From contig CP136491.1 in assembly GCA_032768795.1 (NCBI GenBank), positions 2,046,001-2,110,000 of the forward strand: 64,000 bases of DNA, written 5' to 3'. The notes under the pieces were generated by a model that saw nothing but the letters and a program-made list of their open reading frames with translations, had not been told where the DNA came from and did not search any database. Of this stretch, positions 40,636-51,103 are shown in pieces; position 1 is the stretch's first letter, and each line of letters opens with the position of its first letter. Both the position numbers and the translations under genes were made by a program. The DNA comes from Tremella fuciformis. Taxonomy: Eukaryota > Basidiomycota > Tremellomycetes > Tremellales > Tremellaceae.

Positions 40636-42204
40636 ATGTCCTCTCCCGACTGGCTAGACACGGGGTGCGTCACACGCCGGGGCGGACCTGCTACCCAGAC
40701 GGCTCTTACATGGCGCGCTGACGTCCAGCGACAACGCCTGGCAGCTGACTGCCGCCTCCTTTGTCGCCTTCCAGTCCGTACCCGGTCTCGTGATCCTCTA
40801 CTGCGGTATCAGCAAGACGAAATGGGCGATCAACTCTGCCTTCATGGCGTTTTACGCCTTTGCCTCGACTCTCATCGTGTGGGTGTTGTACGCGTACAAC
40901 ATGGGGTTCGGGAATCAGTGGATACCGATCTGCGGAGTGCCGTACCCTATCGTCGGCATGGATCATGAGCTGCGGCAGTCAACCCTTCCAGCAGCGGCGA
41001 CGGAGCAGAATTATCCTCTCAGTACCATGGTATACTTCCAGTTTGTCTTTGCGTGAGTCCGCCCCCAGCCGTCCTTTGACTGGGAGCTGGCTGACTTGCA
41101 GCGCCATCACGACTGTCATCCTGGCTGGAGCGCTGCTGGGCCGCATGAACTTTCTCGCGTGGATGGTCTTCGTTCCCTTGTGGATCACCTTTTCCTATAC
41201 CATCGTCGCCTTCTCCATCTGGGGCGGCGGTTTTCTTTTTCAGCGCGGTGTCATTGACTACTCGGGCGGATACGTGATCCACCTGTCCAGCGGCACGGCG
41301 GGCTTTATAGCGGCAGCGATAGTGGGACCGCGCGCGCCGCAGGACAGGGTCGAGCATCGGCCCAACAACCTGGGCTTTGTGATGGTCGGTGCTGGACTTC
41401 TCTGGACAGGATGGAACGGATTCAACGGAGGTGATCCTGTAAGCTTGCTTGCTTGGAATCTCAGAAACAATCAATTGATGCGCTCAGTACGCCGCATCGC
41501 CCGACGCTGGTGCCGCAGTGCTGAACACCAACATTTGTACCGCCACTTCGCTGCTCACCTGGACGTTCCTCGACTACTTCTACTACAAGAAGCCGGCGAT
41601 CCTTGGTTCCGTCCAAGGCATGATCACCGGCCTCGTCGCCATCACCCCGGCTGCCGGTGTCATCGCCGGCTGGGCGGCCATCGTCATGGGGATCCTCTCC
41701 GGCTCTGTGCCCTGGCTCACGATGAACCTTCTCGGCAAGAAACGCCCGTTTGTGTGGGTAGACGACACGCTGGGCGTCGTACACACCCACATGATTGCCG
41801 GATTCCTGGGCGGCTTCTTTACTGGTATATTCGCCACTATCGAAGGTAGCGCCGCCTTCGGCATCACCAACCCCGGGGGCGCTATCGATCGGAACGGTCA
41901 CCAGGTCTGGATCCAGATCGTCAGCGCCTTGTTCGTGATCGCGTGGAACATGGCCTGGACACCGCTCATCTTGTTCTTCATCCGCTTCGTGCTCCGCATC
42001 CCGCTCAAGTTCTCTGATGCGGTGCTCGCGATCGGGGACGATGCCATTCATGGCGAGGCGGCGTACGCGTACGAGAGCTTGCCGTTCTTGGAACGCGGAA
42101 ACGGCGGGGGAAATGGCACTACTGGCGTTGTCGAGGAGGACGACAAGGTCAATGGAAAAGGGGCACGCGAAGTGCCTTCCACTACTTCGGCGGTCGTTGT
42201 GTAG
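40636..42204 (+). CDS. ammonium transporter (Amt/Mep family)
   Basis: A plasma-membrane ammonium channel/transporter of the Mep2/Amt type. Exons: 40636-40664, 40729-41052, 41102-41438 and 41488-42204. The protein starts [36 protein letters not shown], the first TM with the usual extracellular start. It continues with [33 protein letters not shown] (first pore-lining His), [61 protein letters not shown], and [18 protein letters not shown] (second pore His). The cytosolic tail is long, with a Gly/Asn stretch GNGGGNGTTG. All splice joins keep frame. It sits beside genes that release or move amines, as expected for ammonium recovery. Nitrogen-source control is likely but not shown. Confidence 0.94.
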
Positions 42205-42585
42205 ATGTCCATGCCGACCTGGCACCCTTGAAGAGTGACCCGTATCTCTCTAGCGAGTGACCGAGATGTTTGCGTTTACAGTCTCTTCGCTTCTTTGTCA
42301 TTAGTGTTGGTAGTCGAATGAGTAGCTTCCGCGTGATCAGAGGTCCGAGGCGGACTATGCATAAGAGTGAGCGAGAATGACGCACCTAAAAGCTGCGCGA
42401 TATAATACCGCAAGTCTATTCTGGGATTGCGGAGGAAGATCGTCGGGACATCCCATGCAGGCCTCGGCATCTCGACGAGTTGGGCATCTTGACGAGCAAG
42501 TGTACTCTCAACGGCGTCTCTCACTCAGCCAACATGTTGAATCAACCCCTCGGGCATGGTTCCGCAGCTAGATTGAGGTTGTAAG
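42205..42585. other. gap between ammonium transporter and membrane protein gene
   Basis: I see nothing coding. Confidence 0.5.
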
Positions 42586-43625
42586 ATGCCAACACGGCGG
42601 CTACCGGGAAGCGGTCCGGACCCGCCGGCTTCGCGCGTCGCCACCGAGACTCCGGACGCCGTGTCAGCAGTGGCAACGGTGACGGCGGCAACGTCGAGCG
42701 ACTCGTCACTAGACAGCGCAGATATCCCGAGCTTGCACTACTACGTCGTGGGCTGTCAGTAGTGGCAAAATGTCCCCGGCTGAATAACAGTTCTTCGGCA
42801 TTATTGGGGCTGTCTTCCTCACCGGCGCGGTGCTCTTTTACCGGGCTTCGCAGCTGCGTCGCCGTAGATTGCGGGAAGCGGCCGAACGAGCGCGAGCGCC
42901 AGGGGAATCCGGGGCGCGTCCTCACGACCGTGCCGACTTCTGGGGTCTCGGTGGCCTAGCCGCGTACACGTCTGACGGGAGAGACCGCTTCGGTCTGCCG
43001 TACCCATATCCTTATCCGTCGAGCGACCCGGGAAGTAAGGGAGCGGATGATCTATGGCTGAAGGTGCCAGAGCTGCACGAGATGAGGCCGATCGACGAAG
43101 CTGGCAACAGAAGAGAAGTGGATTCGGATATGCAGGTGAGTTATCAGCAGCATGACAAGGGTCGACTGAAGAGTGTAGCCTTTGGCCGTGTTCACGAGTG
43201 TTCCCCGGACCAGTATAGGCAAACCAAGCCCGGCGCACCAATCTGCGGAGGCGGTGCATCCTGTCTCGCCACGCGATATGGGTCCACGACCGCGGCCGCC
43301 GCCCATCCACATACCCCTGACACTGGCACCTCTGCGCCGGTCCCTCTCGTCCCGTCGACGCTCTCTTTCGCCTCCGGTAAATGGTCATCGGGACAGGAGA
43401 CCTTCCACCGCATTAGCCAGTCCCACGAATAACGCAGCCATGCCTGAGGTGTCCGAGGACAGTCTGACGAGACTGACGACCGGCTCTACTCTGTACATGG
43501 CGGCACTCATCCGGATGCCCCAGCCGGACACGGGGGCTGATGAGGATTCGGACACTGCTTGGGCGCCAGGAATGGAGCTTTGTGTCTGGCGAGGTGTGGT
43601 GGGGCATGTTGACGACTGCTCTTGA
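42586..43625 (+). CDS. single-pass membrane protein of unknown function (317 aa)
   Basis: Not recognised. Exons: 42586-42747, 42791-43135 and 43179-43625. The N-terminal ~50 residues are Ser/Thr/Ala-rich and lack a signal peptide. One transmembrane helix follows (FFGIIGAVFLTGAVLFYRAS, created right after the first splice join) with the basic stop QLRRRRLRE. The rest is a long, Pro/Arg-rich, probably cytoplasmic tail ending in VWRGVVGHVDDCS. The topology suggests a type III or mucin-like sensor, but no domain supports that. The first intron needs the GTGGGC donor at 42748; a later GT would break the frame. Confidence 0.65.
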
Positions 43626-43708
43626 TGCACGACGTTCACTGGCAGTGGGCATATTGTCCGTTGTGCCACCGCCACCTAGGGAGCGCTAATGCTAGTCTGA
43701 AACCATTC

Positions 43709-45267
43709 ATGCGTCCTTTGTCGGCAGGGGTGGTGGTCAATCAACGGACTACTAATCAAATGCTCTGCGCGCACCGTATTCCTGACGGAGCACGATGAGA
43801 CGAACCACAACAACGACAATAACGACGAGGCCCAGGCGAGTCAGTCCCACTGTACAAGTCCGAGCACTAGCCTGTCGCCGTACCCTCGCTTCTGCGACCA
43901 GTGCCGCGGATCCACGCGTGCAGTGACTGTCCCGCTCCCTGAACGAGGTCTGCGGAAACTTCGATCCCATTTTCGCACCGTGCACTACCATCCACAGGGT
44001 GGCGTGCCGACGGAGACGTTGCCCCTTGTCGAACTATGGATGTGCGACTGGCACGGACTGCCCAAATCGATCCAGTCTTCGTCGCAACTTCCGGCACTGA
44101 AGCACATCCAGCTCAGCACCGCCGGGGCAGACAAGTCTCTCCGGAATCCGCTCATCAAGTGCCTGTGCGCCCCAAGACAAGCAGGAGAGAGCGACATCAG
44201 GCCGGTCTCATTGAGCTCGGCTGCGGGAGTCCACGTTCTCAGTATTCCCAACTACGTGGTCGCAATGACTGTCAATATCAATCATCAGCTGTATCGGCAG
44301 ATCGAGCTTGGGCGGGTGAGCACGTCGATGATCTATTGAGCGAGGCTAAGGGTTGCAGGTGCGCAAAGAGTGGCCTGCGAGGGCGGATATCGATCAGACG
44401 GGTGCTCCCATATTCTACAACCGTCAGACTCGTGGGAAGATCGCTGGCTTTTTGGTAGGTCATCGCGGTTCTCTGCCTCTTTGCAAGACACTCTTAGCTG
44501 ATGGATGGGGCTATGGAGCATTGGGCCGCGAGTCGGCAAGGTTGTGCAAGGCGCTCGGACTGAGGATCATTGCTGCCAACACCTCAGGACGGCCCACACA
44601 ACAAAAAGGAGTAAGTCTATATCGAGGCAGGCTGTCAACTCACCGTCCAGTACATCGTTCCCGGGACTGGTGACGCTGACGGTGAGGTGAATGCCTGAGA
44701 GATAGCCGTAGATCTTACTTTTCAGGTTCCATTCCTGAGGAGTACTTCTCAACCGGCGACTCAGAAATGTTGAAACGGTTCCTAACCTTATGCGACGTGC
44801 TTGTATGTACTCTTCCTAGCACGCCGAAGACTACGCGGCTGCTCGACCGACATTAGTCGGGTGAGCGTTCAATGAGACTGTCTGCCACGTTGGTCAAGCT
44901 GACGAGTAGGCCTACTTCCGAAAGACGCCGTCTTCATCAACGTCGGCCGCGGCGACTTGATCGAGTCAGGTAGGTGACATCAGATCAGTGCAACCTGCCA
45001 AGAAGTCACTGACCCTCGAGGGAGCTGCAAGCTGCTCTTGATGTGCCAGGGCATCTTCTTGGCGCCGCGATCGACGTGACGAAGCCGGACCCGCTGCCGA
45101 AAGATCACCCACTGTGGTCGCAACCGAAATTATTGATCACCCCTCATCTCTCAGGAGACACTGAGGGAGGTCTCGATCTCGCTGTGGATGTCTTCCTTGC
45201 GAATGCGGAGAGACTCGCCAAGGGGATGCCTGTTCTCAATCGAGTGGACTGGGACAGGGGATATTGA
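43709..45267 (+). CDS. D-isomer 2-hydroxyacid dehydrogenase, start unresolved
   Basis: An NAD(P)-dependent D-2-hydroxyacid dehydrogenase (glyoxylate/hydroxypyruvate reductase-like). Joined exons give LKHIQLSTAGADK, a VHVLSIPNYVVAM-like segment, the nucleotide-binding ADGWGYGALGRESARLCKALG, CDVLVCTLPSTPKTTRLL, LLPKDAVFINVGRGDLIES, AALDV, LGAAIDVTKPDPLPKDHPLW with the family's C-terminal Asp/Pro block, and LITPHLSG with the catalytic His. Several ~45-nt introns are needed (for example 44324-44357 and one ending at 44500). The 5' end is unclear: the first supported frame is open from well before 43923 without an in-frame ATG, so a small first exon with ATG near 43709 or 43760 is assumed. Substrate unknown. 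Confidence 0.75.
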
Positions 45268-45383
45268 TACAGAGCACATTTCGTGGACAGCGGCCAGGTC
45301 GTGAACTTCTGATCGACAAATCATCCGGTGTATTTCGTACGTATGCATCCCATACGTCGGAGCGGCCTGGGGTACCCAGTAGC

Positions 45384-46545
45384 TCACCACGGCCGCAAGT
45401 CGTACTGTCGCTCCTCGTCCGTATCAAAGAAGTTGATGGGCCACGCCGCTGGGCGATACCCAGCTGGAACATTTCCACGGACGGGGTTGGCTCTTCCTGC
45501 CGCCGAGATCGAGTTAAAATCCTCTTCGCTCAGAACAAAATCGTCAAAGTTGGCCTCGACTTCAGCGCATGAATTCGACGACGTAGATAAGGGGTACGCA
45601 CGATAATACGGCTGGGCGTGACGGACTTTGGAATGACGCAGAAGCCTTGTTGAGCACACCAGGCAATACAGACCTGCGCGGGCTGCTTGCCGAGCTTGTT
45701 GGCGACGGCGACGATCTCGGGTAGGTCGATGACCTTTGGCTTGCCGGTGGTGTTGTTTCCAGTGGGCGAATAGGCGGTGATCTGGATTCCCTTCGATCTG
45801 CCTGCCCATCATGAGCAAGGTCTGTATGTATCGGGTGCGGAGGGAAACGCTCACAATAGTCAAAGAGGGCTTGATCGTTTACGCCCGGATGACACTCGAT
45901 CTGGTTGAAGGCAGGTACGACTCCAGTGGCGTCGATAATGATCTCTAGTTCCCTCACACCAAAGTTACTGACGCCGATGGACCTGACCTTGTTGGTCTCT
46001 CGCCAGATCCTGATCATCTCCTTCCACGTCGTGACGATACCAGGGTGGTCTCGGTCGATATGGCGCTTGGGGGGCTCCGAGCCGGGTTCGACAGGCTGAA
46101 GGGTGTCCGCGCTCGGTACAAAAGCGACGGGGAAGTGTATGAGGTACGAGTCGAGATAATCGATGCCGAGCTGCTCGAGGGTCGCGTCTAGGTCTTTCTC
46201 GATCAGACCGGGGCGGTGGCTGGTATTCCATAGCTTGGACACGATGAACAATTCGGAGCGGGGGACATTGGCGGCTTTGATCCCCTCGCCGATCTCACGC
46301 TGGTTGCCGTAGACGATGGCACAATCTATGTGTCTGTAGCCGTGCTCGATGGCACATTTCACGCTACGATCAGCCCACCTGTCTTGGGGGACAGTCGGAC
46401 TCACGCCGGACCAACTTCTCCAGGTTTGGACAACCACGTCCCGTAGCCGATCAGGTCGACCTCCTGGCCGGTGTTCCTGTCCTGTCAGCTCGTTCCCCTT
46501 GACTCAAGTCGAGCTGCACAATTTGGCTCGGCGATGAAGAGCCAT
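45384..46545 (-). CDS. aldo-keto reductase
   Basis: A cytosolic NADPH-dependent aldo-keto reductase, 328 aa. Exons: 46520-46545, 46405-46476, 45855-46363, 45598-45801 and 45384-45559, with joins that keep frame. The tiny first exon gives [23 protein letters not shown]. The catalytic tetrad is present: Asp and Tyr in [10 protein letters not shown], Lys in FIVSKLWNT, His in YLIHFPVAF. Cofactor-binding blocks are [27 protein letters not shown] and [11 protein letters not shown]. The C-terminus [18 protein letters not shown] is a loop that sets substrate choice and is not diagnostic. It converges with the hydroxyacid dehydrogenase gene, 116 bp apart. The pair could act on a common carbonyl substrate, though this is only positional inference. 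Confidence 0.92.
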
Positions 46546-46863
46546 GGCAACTTGTCTTCCAGTAGCGTGCTTGAGTGACGGGCAGACAGCCTTGTCCTGT
46601 ACATATGTGCGCCATGCTTGCATTTGATACTTGACAGCCTGAGATGCGATCAAGGCAAGGCAATTAACAGGCGTTCGGGCCGAACCTATCCTGCACGCCT
46701 CGGATCTACTCGATCAACAGCAAGTCCGCTTAAATAACAAGCATGCGTAACAGCCGAGAGCAGCTATGCATGCGATGCGTTCACGTCAAAGCGAAATGAA
46801 ATGGAGCCCTGGGCTAGGATTGATCATAAGAGCATTAAAGAATGTCCGGTGCGATGTTTCGCC
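46546..46863. other. gap between reductase and glycoprotein genes
   Basis: No gene is seen. It holds the reductase promoter and the 3' flank of the glycoprotein gene. Confidence 0.5.
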
Positions 46864-48531
46864 TAGAAGAGGATCGTAGCAATTCCACCAAAAACTGCGA
46901 CAGGTACCATAAGAAGTATGGCACTGGGACCGGCTGAGCGACCAGCGGCAGAGGAAGACTTTGAAGCTGCAGATGCGGAGGCGGTGGTCGAGCCGGAGGC
47001 GTGAGAGGAGGACCCAGAGCCGGAGCGAGAAGCAGAGGCAGAGGCAGAGGCGGAACCCCCAGATGCGGCCGCGCCCGCGGTGGAAGCGGCGCCGCTGAAG
47101 TCTTGCGAGATCGTGCCGTACGACGTAGGGGTCGTGGCGGGTGTGGTGGTGAGACCGATGTCATCGAGGACGGTGGCGGTGGATTGATAGCCGAGGTCCT
47201 GAGCGGGGAAAAGGTCGGTCGAGTGATAATAGACACAGTTTGACGAGGCCGGGATCCGAGGGGTCCAAGGGAGGGTGGACGTAGCTGGCAGGGATGACGG
47301 TTGGGACCAGGTGTACGCTATAGGTCAGCGGTGTCTCGTGTGACGAGTGGAGCGCGGCTTACTCTGCCCATCCGAGGTGTATGTCCCGACCTCGTCCTGG
47401 AGATCGCCCTCACAGGACAGAAAGACACCCGGCTCATATGCCGCGGGCATGTTGTAGTTGCAGCCGATGAGGTCGTAGATGCTGCAGCGTCAGCCTTATC
47501 GCATGAGGACGCAAGGAGCGCGGGGCTCACTTCTGGCAGTAGTTGAGATCGGTCGAGTAGTTTGGGTCGCAAAGCTTGATGCAGAACTGGTTCGAGCCAA
47601 CAAAGTTGTTCCACGATTCTGAATCTCAGCCGTCTCGTCAATCCTTCTTTCTCAGTGGACTGACCGGTCTGTTGGTACGTGGTATTGTCACCCGAAGGCA
47701 GACCCGTAGAGTACATCAAGCCACCGAGCGGGTTGCCGGCCAGATCGGCACCATGCGGGTCGAGTTCGCCTCCGGGATCAGTCGGGTCAAGGTTGATTGC
47801 CGTCTGGTTGAACCATCCAACGACCTGGATGTACGCGGCGGTCCTCATGAACTGATGGTCAGACATCTCGCGCTTTCTCCACTCAGATGCAACTCACTTG
47901 CACGCCGGTAAACGTGCCCGGAGGGAAGATGCGAGAGCCATGACCCGATTTTGTGCACTGATGTCAGTCGAGCTCCAATGTTTCGAGACATGACAGCTCA
48001 CGTAGGCAACGACGGCGGCCTCGACATCGCTGATCGACTGATTGGGGAACAGACCAGGCGCGCCCCAGAAACAAAAGTCTGACTCGTTAGCGCTCCAAAG
48101 CGTGAGAGTTGCTACGACCAACCATCGACCGAATTGACGATGGCGGTTTGGCATTGAGAGTCTGCTCCTTCGGTGCTCGAGTTGCACTGGTTGTCTGATG
48201 CGTGAGCTGCATGCTCATTCTGCGCAAAGCCGTGCACCCACATCCCGATTGGGGTCCGCGACCAACTGCATAGGGGTTGACCTGGTACGGGATGGCACTA
48301 TAAGGGTAAAAGTAGCTGCAATCTCAGTATCGCTTGCCAGCCTTAGCATGGAGAAACCTACTCGGTGAGAGGGAGCGGAGAGGTCGTCTCGTAGGTCGTG
48401 GCCGACGAAGATGCTTGCCTGGCCATCAAGGTGGGCTGGGGCGCGGTGGTGATCGTGGTGAGATCGGCTGCCATGGCCGAGAGCGAGGCCGACAGGCCGG
48501 CCGCGACGAGGCCGAAAAGGAGCGTGGGCAT
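46864..48531 (-). CDS. GPI-anchored macrophage-activating-glycoprotein-like protein
   Basis: A secreted, GPI-anchored fungal glycoprotein. ATG 48531 starts MPTLLFGLVAAGLSASLSA, a signal peptide. Several introns follow. Joined exons carry DYFYPYSAIPYQVNPYAVGRGPQSG, the NSSTEG...CQTAIVNSVDDFCFWG block, DVEAAVVAYCTK, TGVQ, DTAAYIQVVGWFNQTAINLDP, GGELDPHGADLAGNPLGGL, FCIKLCDPNYS and IYDLIGCNYNMPAAYEPGVFLSCEGDLQDEVG. These match the basidiomycete 'macrofage activating glycoprotein' family as I know it. The C-terminus is a long Ser/Ala-rich stalk and a hydrophobic tail ending FGGIATILF, the GPI signal (stop 46864-46866). Surface or wall location is strongly implied. The molecular function of the family is not known. 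Confidence 0.82.
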
Positions 48532-49233
48532 GACGAGCTACGACAGTCAGTAAGCAGATGGTAGTATAGCAAGATGAGACGTGATCAGAAGCGTCAGCTA
48601 TATACGATCGCGAGATGCAATGCCAGATGGCCAAGGGGAGCGCGATGCGAGAGCGCGACGCGGTAAGAGTCTGCGGCTGTTGAGACTGGGGCTTGCACCC
48701 AAAATAGCCTCAAATTGCTGTGCTCCGTTCAAGGTTGTTGACAGTCCAGTTACGTCAAATGCCCTCCGGAAACGCCTCCTGCGGAGGGTGCCCCTTGTAC
48801 CAGAGCCAACCTCTGTGGCCGAAGATAGCTTTGTCTGTTTGTCTGCGAAAGGAGGCGATCCGGGTCGCATGAACAAGGGATCGCTCATGTCAGCTCTGTG
48901 GTTGTCCGGGTCAGGGTTGGATGCCGCGGTGCCCCTTCCCCTTCGGCGCGCTGTCATCGCCTTCTCCGACAGTCATCATCGTCCAAATATCATGGTTATC
49001 GAGCAGATGGTCGATGGGGACACTGCGACGCAACATGGTCTTGTCAAAGCTCTCCTTGTGTCTCGTGTCTGCACGCTAGTCGACACATCTGGTCGGCCGA
49101 AATATCGGATCCATCCACCACCTGCGCAGTCGACTTTGCTTTTCATCGTCGCTGCGCAGCCGGGCCAAAGACCTATAAACCGTACACAAGGATCGCCATG
49201 TAGTGCACGCAACTCTAGCCGTCGTCGACGAAG
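48532..49233. other. divergent region upstream of glycoprotein and phosphatase genes
   Basis: No coding support. Both neighbouring products are secreted, and they diverge from this 0.7-kb region. Confidence 0.5.
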
Positions 49234-50340
49234 ATGATCAAAGCTTCTTCCTTCCTGCTGCGAAGCCTGATCGCGCTGGTAGTCGGATCGATGGTCATCG
49301 CTGCTCCTCTCGTCCAGCAAGATTCGCACTCCGTCTCCGCCGCCGCCATCTATTCGAAGCCTCGGTTCTCCAACCGGGTCGTGTTCATCAGACACGCCGA
49401 GAAGGGTTGGGCACCTGGCCAGAAACCAAAGGCAAACGAACTGCAAGGTCCTTTCGAGGGCGGTCGGGATCGACCAGGGACGGGAGAATCTGGCTGGCCG
49501 GGAAAACGTCCAGACCATCCGCATGGTCCAGGAGGTCCAGGAGGTCCAGGAGGTCCAGGAGGGCCCGGAGGGCCTTGGGGTCCTGGTGGTCCTGGTGGTC
49601 CCGACAAGTTTCCTAGCGGACTGAGCGACAAGGGGAGGGAGCGGGCACAATGGCTGCGCACAGTGCGTCTATCCCCTTTGCGTATCTGAGCTAGCTGAAA
49701 GGTCTAGCTGTTCGGCAACGAGTCGGAATACGACTTTGGCCTGATCTTTGCCGCACCCCGGATCTACGACGAGGTCGAGTTTGAGCGGACATACGCTACG
49801 GTCTTCCCCCTTGCTCAGGATCTCAACCTGACCATCGACATCAGCTGGTGTGACATCCTGGGAATATAAAGGCGTCGAGCTGATGTTGCCAGCGCCAACG
49901 AGGTGTACTCGTGTATCGCCGACCGCATCGAGGCTTTCAGCCAGCAATCGGATAACGATGTTCTCATCAGCTGGGTACGTGAACATTGGGACCTTGTGGT
50001 GTCGTGGTGTCAGGCTGAGCTGCAGAAACACCGCGATCTCAACCTCATTGCCACTGCACTCGGAGCACCCAATGCCAAGCAGATTTACCCCGACGACAGG
50101 TGCGCCAGCGTCCTTGGCATGGGTCTGCACTATGGACTGACCTGCAGGAACGACGTCATCTGGATCATGCAAGATGGGCAGATCGTCGAGAAGCGATCTC
50201 AGCACTGCCCCGGTTTGGATGATGGACGCGTCGACGAGAACGATCCCGATCTCGAGGTGGAACAGCCCGACGAAGCCACCTCGACTGCCAAATTGCCGGT
50301 ATGGGATACCCTCAAGGCCGCTCTCGACGCTGTCGTCTGA
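49234..50340 (+). CDS. secreted histidine-phosphatase-like protein with collagen-like insert
   Basis: A histidine-phosphatase (phosphoglycerate-mutase-like) superfamily protein, 338 aa. Exons: 49234-49662, 49708-49847 and 49893-50340. It starts with a signal peptide ([25 protein letters not shown]). The catalytic motif is [11 protein letters not shown], an RHG-type motif with Ala in place of Gly. Between it and the [13 protein letters not shown] helix lies a run of GPGG/GGP triplets, collagen-like, encoded by an 18-nt-type GGTCCAGGA minisatellite at about 49525-49600. Later blocks include [21 protein letters not shown], a second domain with GxHY, and an acidic tail. A phosphatase or a catalytically weakened relative is possible; the second catalytic His could not be placed with certainty. 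Confidence 0.78.
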
Positions 50341-51103
50341 GCATGTAGACTACTGAGATGGATAGATGATGTCCCTGTGCGAGGAAGCGATGGGTTCTCA
50401 ACAGTCGGCGCGGCCAAATGAGCCTAACGCTCTCCTCTAGCATCAGGCTTCGACCTGTTTCTTCCACTATTCTCTTATCCCCACTCATGGGAGATATCTT
50501 GCTCAGCCTCTCTGACCGATTCCGCCGCCTCTGTACAATGCTGTTGGTGGCCATAACGCAGTGTCGCCCAAGACGTGACTGTCCCCGCACTCTTTTCGGC
50601 TATGATCCCTTGCACCTCATGTGCTTTCTTGCCCGTGTCCACGCAAATGACAGGCCAGCAGCTGAGTAGCTTCAACATCATCATTCGGACCGAGGGAGAT
50701 CTCCGCCGGTGATCGGGGTCTTGGCAATGAGAGGGGGATGATGATGTGGACTGATTTGAATGCGACGCGGGCCATCTGTGAATGACACTAGAAGTGCGGC
50801 ACCTGGAAGACGACTCTCGCTGGTCAGTCCTGGTTTCTGCCAGTCATACTTCATGAGTGAAGCTCATTCGACAGCCTCGTCTGAGGGGATCAAGCACCTG
50901 TTCCTCGAGTTGTAAGGCGCAGATCCATGCATACAAGCTTGCAGACGCTGGACTCGCCCAGGAGGCGTAGGTTTCCCACGGTGAACTAGGCCACTAACCC
51001 GTCCAGGTCCGTAGCAAGATAACATCAGTTACTCGTAGTTGCGATTATCATTGGAAGACCTCCGTCTGGTCATGGACCCCGATCATCTACGCGGCAGGCG
51101 ACG
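50341..51103. other. gap between phosphatase and second Zn2Cys6 gene
   Basis: I see no gene in these 760 bp. The right part is presumably the promoter of the regulator at 51104. Confidence 0.5.

Noticed and set aside
40860..41849. 329-codon forward ORF in another frame of the ammonium transporter
   Set aside because: It is an out-of-frame shadow with no membrane helices; the true frame carries all Amt motifs.
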